A stretch of 64,000 bases of DNA from NCBI GenBank assembly GCA_033239525.1, contig BSYO01000019.1, forward strand, positions 8,910,592 through 8,974,591. The letters run 5' to 3'. The stretch comes from Nepenthes gracilis. Lineage: Eukaryota; Streptophyta; Magnoliopsida; Caryophyllales; Nepenthaceae. The position numbers and the translations under genes were made by a program. The notes beneath the pieces are model-generated. The model did not search any database. It saw only the letters and a list, made by a program, of their open reading frames with translations, and was not told the origin of the DNA. Positions 55,186-64,000 of the stretch are shown here, in pieces; positions within the stretch are counted from its first letter, which is position 1; each line of letters opens with the position of its first letter.

Positions 55186-58100
55186 CATCGCTTGCTGGAA
55201 TGTGAGGGGCCTCAATGGGGTTGTGAAGGCCCATGAAGTTCGCAACCTCATTAGGTCCCATGATTGTTCCATTATTGGCCTGGTTGAGACTAAAGTTGCT
55301 GAGAAAAACGCGGCCTCCATTTCGGCAAGGATTAATCCTCATTGGCTCTGGGCCATGAACTATTCCATTTCCTCCGTTGGTAGGATTTGGGCTGGCTAGG
55401 ACCCCAATAAGGTGGCTGTCAATGTGATCTCCAAGGATGACCAGGTTATACACACCGCTGTCAATGTCCTCGGCGATAACTCACAGTGCCTTCTGTCCTT
55501 TGTTTATGGTGCTAATACCGATGGCCTTCGAAAGATACTTTGGCATTGCCTTAGGAGGCATTCTGGTTTCTCGGGAAATCTTCCGTGGGCTGTCCTGGGC
55601 GACTTTAATGCTATTTTTTTTTTTTGGTAAGCGACTTTAATGCTATTCGTTCGGCGAATGAGGCCCTTGGGGGGTCCTGGCACCATAAAAGCTCCATTGA
55701 CCTTAATGAATGTCTTCGGGACTGTGACCTTGAAGATGTATGCCATGAAGGTCAGTTTTTCACTTGGAACGATGGCGCGACCCCTCCACTCGTATCTTCA
55801 GGAAATTAGATAGAGTGGTCGTTAATGGTCTTTGGTTTGATCTCTGTAGGAGATCTAAAGCTGTCTTTCCACCGGCCGGATTATCTGACCACTCCCCTTG
55901 CATTCTTCTTCCTGAAGGCTGGGTCTCTTGTAACCATGGGATTTTTAGGTTTAATAACTTTCTCACTAAATCTCCAAATTTCCTTCCGTTGGTTAAAGAT
56001 GCTTGGGGGACCGTGATTTCTGGTACCCCGATGTTTAGGTTGGTGTCCCTTCTCAAAAAGGTGAAAAGTGCGCTTAAAAACCTCAATACTCATTATGGAG
56101 ATGTTCATGAAGAGGTTTTGTGTACTCGGAAATGCCTTGAGGATATCCAATCTAAGCCCCCCTCTCACTCTGGGACTTGTGATCTTGAACGCCATTGTAA
56201 GGCGGAGTATTATTCTGCAATGGCTAAGGAGGCGGATTTTCTCCACCAAAAAGCCAAGATCAAATGGCTTAAAGAGGGTGACCAGTGCACCAACTTCTTT
56301 TTTAAGACTGTTAGTGGAAACTCTAATCGGAATAGGATTACTTCCCTCCTCGATGAGTCGGGCAATCCTACTAACGGGACGAAGGATCTTTACAAGCTCA
56401 TCGAGGGCCACTTCAAAAATGCCCTTGGCTCCGGTCGGTCCCAAGGGACGGCGGATGCTGATCGAATCCGCCCCTACATTCTCCATTCGGTTCCCAATTC
56501 ACTAACCGGTCCCCTTGTTAGGCCGGTCAGTGAGGAGGAAATCCGATCTGCGATGTTCTCCATTGGTGACGATAGAGCTCCCGGTCCTGATGGTTTTACC
56601 TCGAAATTCTTTAAGGACTCGTGGGAGATCACTGGTCATACTGTTTGCGAAGCTATCCATGATTTCTTTAATCATGGAAAGCTCCTTAAACAGTTAAATA
56701 CTACTCTGATCAGCCCTATTCCTAAGGTCCAGTCCCCGCGCTCGGTCACGGACTATCGCCCGATTTCGTGCTGTAATGTAATTTACAAGGTGATATCCAA
56801 AATTCTTGCTAACAGAATCAAGACTACTCTTCCTTACCGAGTTGACCGTTGCCAAACGGCCTTTGTGGCGGGGCGTCAAATTAGTGATAATATCCATTTA
56901 GCTTAGGAGCTCCTGCATAAGTATCATCTCGGCCATGACCCGCCTAGATGTACGATGAAGGTCGACCTTAAGAAAGCTTACGACTCTGTCTATTGGGATT
57001 TCATCATCAATATCCTGACCCTCATGGAATTCCCTCCTCAAATGGTCAATTGGATCCGTCAGTGCATATCGACTCCGACGTACTCCCTCAATATCAATGG
57101 GGAAGTGGTCGACTTCTTTAAAGGTGGCAAACGACTGCGTCAAGGTGATCCGCTTTCCCCCTATTTATTTGTCCTGGTTATGGAAGTCCTCAATGGCATT
57201 ATTGAGGTCAAGGCAAGACGGGATAATAATTTCAAATTTCACTGAAAATACGCTGAAACTAAAATTGTCATGCTTGCCTTTGCTGATGACCTCCTCCTCT
57301 TTTCCCATGCCGATAGCAAGTCCACTCTGATCCTCAAGGACTGCCTTAATGAATTCCACACTATCTCTGGGCTATCCGCTAATCCGAACAAAAGTGAAAT
57401 GTTCATATGTGCTAAGGATTCCACTCTTCGCCAGGATTTAGCTGCTAGTATGGGATTCAAGGTGGGCAAACTCCCCATCCGATACCTGGGGGTCCCCTTG
57501 ATTACCACTAGGCTTTCGGTCTCTGATTGCAAATCTCTCACCGAAAGAATCACAAAGAGTGTCACATCCTGGAGAAACAGATGGCTATCCTTTGGCGGGC
57601 GATTGCAACTAGTTGTCTCCATCCTCTCTTCTATTCAACTTTATTGGGCTTCTCTCTTTATTTTACGCAAATCCATTCTTAAGGCAATTGATCGCATCTT
57701 ACGCCATTTCCTTTGGAACGGGTCTTCTTAAGGCAGAGTCAATGCTAAAGTGGCTTGGCATGACATATGTTGCCCTAAGAAGGAAGGAGGGTTGGGCATC
57801 AAGAACTTGATTGACCAAAATAAGGCTCTTAACTGCAAACTTCTTTGGCGTCTCCTAAATAAAGATCCGAATTCTGCTTGGTCTTCATGGATCTACAAGA
57901 ACAGAATCAAAGACCGGTGCATTTGGACCATTAAAGTCCCGGCATCAGCCCCTTGGAGTTGGCGGAAAATTATGAAACTTTGGCAATTTATGCACGCCTA
58001 CTCTGTCAAGGACATTGGGGATGACTCTGATACTTTCCTCTGGCACGATAACTGGCACCCCCTTGGCCCCCTGAGTAAGGTGAGCTCCGACCGGACTCGC

Positions 58101-58823
58101 CTTGTCTCGGGTCTGTATTGGGATGTGAAGGTTGATGCCATAATCAGGGACAACAGATGGAGCTGGCCTAACCCTTTCGACATGGAGGTGTCCCATCTTG
58201 TTTCAAATATGCCGAATAACCCTCCCTGCAACAACCAAAAAGACTCTTTGAGATGGGCAGGGGCTCTCAATGGCAAGTTCTCGACTAAGTCCGCATACAT
58301 TCTCATCCATCCTCCCAATCCAAAGGTCTCTTGGGCTCATTTGGTGTGGGGTCCATCCCATATTCCCTCCCACGCCTTTACCCTTTGGCTCGCTATTAAG
58401 GGTAGACTGAATACCATTGACCGCCTCCATTATATCCCTAATCTCTCACCCAAGTGCATTCTCTGCAACACTGGTGATGAAGACCTCGATCACCTTTTCT
58501 TCTCCTGCCCTTTCTCCAGAACCTTATGGACTAATATCCAAAGCCATTTTGGTATTCACTGGCCCTATCTGGAATGGTCTCAAAATATTCCCTGGGCTGC
58601 CTCTCGTTGGAAAGGAAAAAATCTTCTGGCTGCCTCTAAGCGTTTGTCTCTGGCCGCCACGGTTTACTTCATATGGAAGGAGCGCAATAATCGAATTTTC
58701 CAAAAATCTCCTCCCCAAGACTCTTCTCGTCTCTTCTCTTTGGTGGTCGATGTTGTGAGGCTTAAATTAATGACCATATCGGTTCCGAATCGGGTTGATA
58801 ATTGGTCGACTCGGATTCGGTAG
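55178..58823 (+). pseudogene. L-b ORF2: endonuclease, RT, zf-RVT
   Basis: ATG at 55178 (MINIACWNVRGLNG) inside the end of ORF1. Endonuclease: NVRGLNG, GLVETKV, LGDFNAI, LDRVVVNG, LSDHSPC. RT: DYRPISCCNVIYK (56749), KKAYDSVYWDF, RQGDPLSPYLF and catalytic FADD (57279-57290) intact. zf-RVT: CILCNTGDEDLDHLFFSC (58456-58509). Defects: TAG at 55397, micro-insertion M4 at 55616, frameshift near 55785, TAG at 56904, TGA at 57244, TAA at 57729. About 1215 codons when read through. No RNase H domain. Confidence 0.92.
55616..55630 (-). mobile_element. M4: 15-bp micro-retroinsertion in L-b ORF2
   Basis: GCGACTTTAATGCTATT occurs perfectly at 55599-55615 and 55631-55647. Between them are ten T and GGTAA, i.e. 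TTACC plus A-tail on the minus strand. It interrupts the conserved GDFNAIR motif of the endonuclease and duplicates GDFNAI. Removing insert and one copy restores the motif, proving it an insertion. Confidence 0.92.
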
Positions 58824-61187
58824 GGTATTTAAAGAAAAAAAAAAGAGGTGCTTTTGGCTTGTAACCTGGCTGCTTTTCAGTTGATCACAGCTGGGAATTC
58901 TTATGCTCCTGTTGTCGCTTCTCCCCCCTGGAGTTTGTGGACTTTGATCCTCAGGTGTGCTTGATGCCCATGTTTGCTATGTTGATCCCTGCTTGTCGCT
59001 GTTTTGCATTTCTGGGCTAGTTATTAGCTCTGTTTTTGTTTTATCCCTTCCATCCGCCCTGTTGTCACCTTCCCCCCCCCCAAAAAAAAAAAAAGAAGAT
59101 GAATCTGGGGTTTTCGCCTCTTCTCTGTCGGGCGCTATAGCATGGATTATTTCTATCATTTGCTTTGATCGTGGTGGATGCCTCTTGGGTGGCTCGTTTT
59201 CCATATGTTGGGTGGACTGCCTTGGGAATTTGGTCTCGGAATTTAGGGAACCTGGTCTCTGGGTTCTTGTTGGTACCCTCCTGTAGATGTTATGGCATAT
59301 GACCTGCATGGTTGTGGCTTGGGGGTGTTGTGTTGGTTGATGTGTTTTTGATCTGTTGGGGCCTAGATTTTGTTGTATATGCACTGATGCAGTATTATGG
59401 GAATCTGGTGCTTTCTCACAGTTATGGACTTGTGCGGGTACTGCTGATGTACAAATGGATGAATTCTTTCCCTCCTACAATTATTGGGACCTGTTTCTTT
59501 ATGACTGCTCGTGGACTTTCTGGTAGGGAAGGCTGGTTGGCTAGGTTTTGTTGAATGTTGCTGGGTTCTGAGTGTTGGTTTTGATCTCGGGTGATGCTGC
59601 TTTCCTCTGCAGTCTCTGGTGAGCTGGAAGCCGATGCTGACAGTGACCAGTTATCAGTATATTGTGGCAGCCGTTGTTTGGTTTTCTGCTGATGCTGGTT
59701 TTGGGATGAAGCCAGTACTGCTAGTCCGGTCTATCATGTGTGGTGTGGGATGAGATGCTGCATCATGTAGTGCTGGCCTGTTTGCTCTCTCCAGATGTAG
59801 CTGGGTTATGCTGTCCATGTTTCCTAGCATTTTGTTGTTATGAGAAGATGTATTGCTGTAGCCTAGCTGTTGCTGATTTTGATTCTTGATCCTACTGGCT
59901 GTTCACTAGACCTTGCTCATTTTATGATCTACTGTCCACTGCTAGCTGAACCATGGTTACCATTGTCCTGCAAGTGGCGGTGGCTTGAAGGGGGTTATGG
60001 CTGTGCAGTGTTATGACCACAATGCTGTTGGTTGCTGCTGGAACCATGTGCAGGTGCTGATGGTGTTGGCGTTGGGAATTCCTGTGTGATGTTTGGCTGT
60101 GACTGATTCTTATTTATTTGATGTTGCTGAACCTATGATGGATTGCGGCTGACTCTTGGCTTGAATGAGGATGTGTAGCTGTCCTTGGATTGCTGCCCGG
60201 TTGTTGCTAGATGGTGCAGATGTGCTGTGGCCCGGCTGTTGCGGTCCTGGCTTTGGAGCTCTATTTATTTGGCTGCTAAAGATAATCGCTTGAATTTTCT
60301 TCATCAGTGATGCTGTTTTTGAATTGAGGCTGAAGCTCAGCATGCTTGAGCTCCCCCATGAGATCATGGAGCTAGCGGCTGATGCTTGGTGAAGAATGCA
60401 TCCTGATGTTATCTGATTTATTTTGTTATGCAACTTGTTCTCCCACTGGTTGGTTGGCGAATTCTTATCTGATGTCCTGCCTTACCTGTTTGACGATGTT
60501 GCTTTTGAGGATCGATGATGCAGATTTCAACTGTGATGCCCAGGGAGTTTCTATGTCCTGATTGGATTGGCGATTTTGCATGTTACTTTACCAATGATGC
60601 TGCTACTCTGTTTGATCTTGCTGTCCTGAGGTGGTGTGTTGCTGAAGAATGCTGAGATTGCCTTATAAATTTAATGCTGGAAGGCATAGGGGAAGTTCTC
60701 GATCTTGCTGGAATAGTTACAGAACAGTGTTAACACTAGCTTTAAATTATTTGGGCTGGGGTTGTGTAGCTGTTCTCAGCTATGCTGTCCGGATGCTGCT
60801 GGTGGTTGCTGATTCAGTAGGTGCCGGCTGCTTGGTTTGAAGTATATATCTTGGGGTTGCTGAAGATGTTGTTGCTGAAATTTTGGATCTGGAATTTTGC
60901 ACTGCTGCTGTTGCTGCCGGTTTTTATCGTGTCTATGATCGCTGGCTCGGTGTCACCCGTTTGCTGTGTGTCGTTTTGACAACGGCGGTTTTGAGTTTGT
61001 TCATTTATTAGGCTGGTCTCATATTTTATAGATTGTGTTGATCGTTTTTTTGTATTTCTTGATGTATAGGTTGCTCGGGGTATGCCCCAGCGGTTTATGT
61101 TTTTACTCCAAGTCAAAATACTTGGAGTAAAAACATTGATTCTGTAATTTTTTCTCCCTATAATCCAAAACACTCACTTACTTACCC
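58824..61187 (+). other. L-b 3' UTR and 3' module
   Basis: No gene seen. Two A-runs (58832, 59083), then T/G-rich sequence with many TGCTG words. The longest frames are short shadows. The module at 61074-61187 has arms TATGTTTTTACTCCAAGT and ACTTGGAGTAAAAACAT, a near-perfect stem. Confidence 0.75.
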
Positions 61188-61292
61188 TTGTTGCTATGTC
61201 CTTACTCTAAGTTGGCAAAACACTTGGAGTAGAATATAAATGTTGTACTTTATATTCTTTTTAATACAATTTAATTACTTACCAAAAAAAAA
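61188..61292 (+). mobile_element. U: subfamily II 3' end, about 105 bp
   Basis: CCTTGTTGCTATGTCC, then CTCTAAGTTGGCAAAACACTTGGAGTAGAATATA and TTTAATTACTTACC plus 9 A. Almost the same as the K 3' end. It starts exactly where L-b stops, at the site homologous to the A insertion in K, so L-b may have inserted into a subfamily II element here; the upstream half was not found. Confidence 0.65.
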
Positions 61293-61480
61293 GAAAAACC
61301 TACCCGACTCCTCAACCCATCTCTCAGTCATTTAGCATCAGCTTGGTCATTAACTAGAAACGGCAATGGCCTAGCAGACATCCTGGCCAAAGGCAATAAC
61401 TTAGCAAAGACACAAGCAGAATCCAGAATGCAAAATGCAGAATGTAGAAAGATCAGCTCATCTCTTCCCTTGCTAAGGGG
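61293..61480 (+). pseudogene. Possible RNase H C-terminal fragment
   Basis: One frame reads LSHLASAWSLTRNGNGLADILAKGNN (61323-61400), resembling the end of plant retroelement-type RNase H domains, where the pattern is R-x-GN-x-x-AD-x-LAK. The frame stays open to 61480. No upstream catalytic motifs are present. The LINEs in this window lack RNase H, so this would be from another lineage. It could also be chance similarity. Confidence 0.4.
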
Positions 61481-62392
61481 TTTTTTTTTTTTTTGTAATT
61501 AAGTATTTTGGATTATAGGGAGAAAAAATTACAAATCCTATGTTTTATCTCCAAGTATTTTACTTGGATTTAAAACATAACTAGTTAGGGCATACCCCGA
61601 GCAAACAGTACAACAGGTAATACCAAAGTAGCCTCTAGGAGGACAGCGTTCGATAGAAACAAAATATGAAATCAGATTTTACACACAGCCGGATCTCCAG
61701 CCACAAAATGTCACCCTATCTTCAAAGTGCCACTCCGACCTGAGCAGACGATCCAGTACTCCACTCCGGCCATTAGCACTCAAAAACACTCCGACTTATC
61801 CTGAGAATATGCAGGAAAATGCCACTCCAGCCTAAAAAAGCCACTCCGGCCCCAACATGCCACTCCGGCATTTAGAGCACCGTCAGCGTAAAAGAGAACA
61901 GCTCCTCCTTGCAAAAACACTCCGTCTTTTCCTGAGAATATGCACTCCGTCCCAAGGATCCGCTCTCCGCCCAAAAGCACTCCGTCCACAGGAACCGCAC
62001 TCCGTCCAAAAGTACTCCGGAGAAAAAAACACTCCGGATAAGGAAAGAACCCACTCCGTCCAATAAGCGCAAAAAAACAAACAAACCAACTCCGACCACC
62101 CAGAGACGGGCAAGTCTACTCCGTCCAAATGCACTCCGGTTAAAACACTCCGGATAAGGAAGCAAAGTCACTCCGTCAAAGGAAAACTTAAGCCACTCCG
62201 TCCACACCACACTCAAGCCATTTTGGCCATTAAGTGCATGAAAGGCACTCCGGATTGAACATGCCAAGGTAAATCGGGCCTTTTAGCAAAAAGGCATAGA
62301 GTACAGGCACTCTGTCATTACAAGCACTCCATCTCTAGAGCGCACTGCGTCTTCCACCACAGAGCCAGATCGGCCCACTTTTCACTCTTTTC
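61481..62392 (-). mobile_element. V: minus-strand element carrying an ACTCCG motif array
   Basis: Poly(T) 61481-61494, TTTGTAATTAAGTATTTTGG, hairpin and box CCCCGAGC to about 61605 give a minus-strand 3' end. The following 110 bp match the usual UTR (CCTCTAGGAGGACAGCG). From about 61730 the sequence changes to the motif array. The right limit is set only by the start of W; no TSD found. Confidence 0.6.
61730..62350. repeat. Irregular array of ACTCCG(G/T)CC motifs
   Basis: At least 19 exact ACTCCG copies and about five variants (ACTCCA, CTCTCC, ACTCTG, ACTGCG) in some 620 bp, mostly as GCACTCCGTCC or CCACTCCGGCC. Spacing is irregular (about 13-60 bp) and spacers are unrelated, so it is not an ordinary tandem repeat. 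On the minus strand the words read GGACGGAGTG. No similar cluster was seen elsewhere in the window. Confidence 0.85.
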
Positions 62393-62700
62393 TTTTTTTT
62401 TTGGTAAGTAAGAATTTTGGATTAAAAAAAGGAAAAAAAAATTATAAGATCTATGTTTTATCTCCAAGTATTCTACTTAGGGGTAAACAAAAGCACTGGG
62501 GCATGCCCGAGCAACCACAAAAACAGAATATGAAATCTGTCAACTATTTCACACGAACAAGATCGTGATTAGCTACGCCCAAATCGACGAGGTCGACTCA
62601 GCAAAAACAAACAACAGATCCATCTTAAATCTTCATCGGCTCAGGACAGCTGGGAGACGGCCTCCACTGGATCTCAGCAGATCACATCCGCATCACAGCA
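62393..62700 (-). mobile_element. W: short minus-strand 3' end
   Basis: Poly(T) 62393-62402, GGTAAGTAAGAATTTTGG, degenerate hairpin, box GCATGCCCGAGC (62503-62514). C/A-rich sequence follows to about 62700, where composition flips to T/G-rich. TSD not found; right limit approximate. Confidence 0.6.
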
Positions 62701-62704
62701 GGCA

Positions 62705-64000
62705 AGTCACCCCCAGCGGTTCCTAGTCCATGGTCCGCTCCTTGGTTTTACTGGGGGGTTTTGATTTGTTGGGGCAACAATCAATCTGTAAATAATTAAT
62801 TGGATTGGTTGTTGTGCTGGACTGCCTGTTTTTGGTCTGATTTTTTGATCAATACTGTAGAGTGCAGGGTTAACCTTATTTTTTTGCCGTAGCTGAGGGT
62901 TCCCTCTGGAGGACCGTGAATTACAGAGCCTATGCTGCGTTTTGATGTTGTGATTCCCTACTGGTGCTTGTGGGAGGTTGCTCCTGAAGTTGGTGGGTGT
63001 ATTTGCAGCTGCTGATGCAGGGCTGCTGTTAGTGTCTTGCCATAGCTGTGGTGGGCGGGGGCCTGTTTTGTAGTGGGATGTGGTTGGTTCATGTGCTGGG
63101 CTCGGTTGGCTTTTCTGCTCCATCTGCTCGTGGAGCTGACTGGCCTGCTGGCAGGTGCTGTGTTCGGCTGCTGCCCCTACTGATTTTTTCAGCTTGCTGA
63201 TGCATCTATGCTGCTACATGTGATGGTTTTCTGGCTGTATTGTGTATGATCTTTGTTGCTGCCGATGGTTACTGAACCTGAGTAGCTGTTTATCTGGCAG
63301 TTGATGGATATCCGGTTGCATGAGCTGGGTTATGCTCGTGGATTGGCATGGCTGGTTGTTGTTTGATGATCCAAAAATCTGAATCTGGATTGGTGGATTT
63401 TCTCTGATGTTGATGTTTCTTCATTAGCTGATACATGCCCGGGTTTGTTCTGCTGCCCTGACTCTGTGGTTGGGGGTTCTGCTCCTGCGAAACTGCAGAA
63501 CTGGTGGTTGGTGAGCCAGTGGTCTTTGCCCGATCTTTGTGGGGCCGTGGTTGGTGAGCTGCTGGACCTGTTCTGATGGGTGAGATGTGGGTGTTGCAAT
63601 GGTTGCTGGGGTCGTGGCCCTGTCTGCGAGTTCTGGATAGTGATGCCACAGATTTTTGCATCCTTTTGGCTACTGCTGCTCCTGTTGATGGGATCCGCAG
63701 TGGCTTCGGATGGGGCTCTGGTGCTCTGGCACTCTGGTTTCTACTTGCTCCCTCTGATGATGGATTTTTGCATTGCCTAGCCCAGTTTTTGGCGCTCTGG
63801 CGCTAATCCTTTTTCTTATTGTTATGAGGAAATGTCATAGTTTTCTGTCATATTTTGTCTTCCTAGAGGCCTTTATGTATTTTTTGATGTACTATCCGCT
63901 CGGGGTATGTCATAGCGTTTTATGTTTATTTTCAGGTCAAAATACTTGGAGATAAAACATAGTTTTTTTATAATTTTTCTCCCTTTAATCCAAAATACTT
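62705..64000 (+). mobile_element. X: + strand element, 3' end cut by the window
   Basis: T/G-rich body with TGCTG words from about 62705, then the box CTCGGGGTATG at 63899, hairpin (arms around 63921-63961) and AATCCAAAATACTT at the last bases; TACC and poly(A) would follow outside. No ORF of note. Left limit approximate. Confidence 0.75.

Larger units (their letters stand above)
53083..61187 (+). mobile_element. L-b: essentially full-length LINE (ORF1 + ORF2), 8.1 kb
   Basis: Order: pyrimidine-rich leader (53083-53228), ORF1 (53229-55185), ORF2 (55178-58823) overlapping by 8 bp, 2.3-kb UTR, family module (box 61074, hairpin, to 61187). It is the only copy with both ORFs in view. Carries micro-insertion M4. 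The tail lacks its A-run: TTACTTACC joins directly to element U. It abuts H on the left; no TSD was identified, so the left limit is the H poly(A). Confidence 0.85.

Noticed and set aside
62393..62700. W and X as one twin-primed element
   Set aside because: W has its own poly(T) and 3' module and X its own 3' module, so two insertions are simpler.
1..64000. CRISPR-like array made by the repeated 3' modules
   Set aside because: Copies are kilobases apart, on both strands, each with poly(A) and TSD. They are retrotransposon ends.

Overview
This window looks like gene-free, retrotransposon-saturated plant chromatin. Every coding relic I recognise is from retrotransposons: plant-type L1 LINEs (ORF1 with a DUF4283 region and sometimes a CCHC knuckle; ORF2 with endonuclease, reverse transcriptase and zf-RVT) and one short Ty3/gypsy reverse-transcriptase scrap. 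I found no host gene, tRNA, rRNA or CRISPR array. I do not name the species.

The organising feature is one conserved 3' terminal module of about 120 bp. It has a CTCGGGGYATGCCC box, a long imperfect hairpin, a T-rich stretch, ATCCAAAATACTTACTTACC, then poly(A). I count 26 copies, 18 on + and 8 on -, plus four insertions that carry only the last 0-7 bases and the A-tail. Three structural classes end in this module: (1) LINEs with ORF2: L-a (1256-10268), L-c (31120-35222), L-d (39141-47236), L-b (53083-61187); (2) ORF1-only elements with no ORF2: K (11594-19350), H (about 21840-53082), O1 (27505-37933), O2 (47594-50307); (3) ORF-less elements of 1.8-2.7 kb with their own hairpin-rich leader: G, B, C, D, N1, F, P, and probably E1 and A. 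Short truncated copies (I1, I2) complete the set.

Layout, with boundaries set by target-site duplications (TSDs) wherever found: 1-1255 element E1; 1256-10268 LINE L-a, interrupted by G; 10269-11593 an inverted (twin-primed) copy T; 11594-19350 ORF1-only element K, holding minus-strand A, which holds B and C; 19351-19606 gypsy scrap; 19607-20206 two short elements R and S; 20207-21836 ORF2 fragment Q; 21840-53082 ORF1-only element H, about 4.9 kb of sequence spread over 31 kb by I1, D, O1 (holding N1, holding L-c), I2, a micro-insertion, L-d (holding F), O2 and P; 53083-61187 LINE L-b; 61188-64000 fragments, two minus-strand elements (one with an unusual ACTCCG motif array) and the start of another + element cut by the window end.

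Inferred working: an ORF2 protein from the L1 class recognises the shared 3' hairpin and mobilises all three classes by target-primed reverse transcription. The ORF1-only class may supply a modified ORF1 protein, carrying a C-terminal domain not seen in the ORF2-bearing copies. No copy here is intact, so activity would have to come from elsewhere in the genome.
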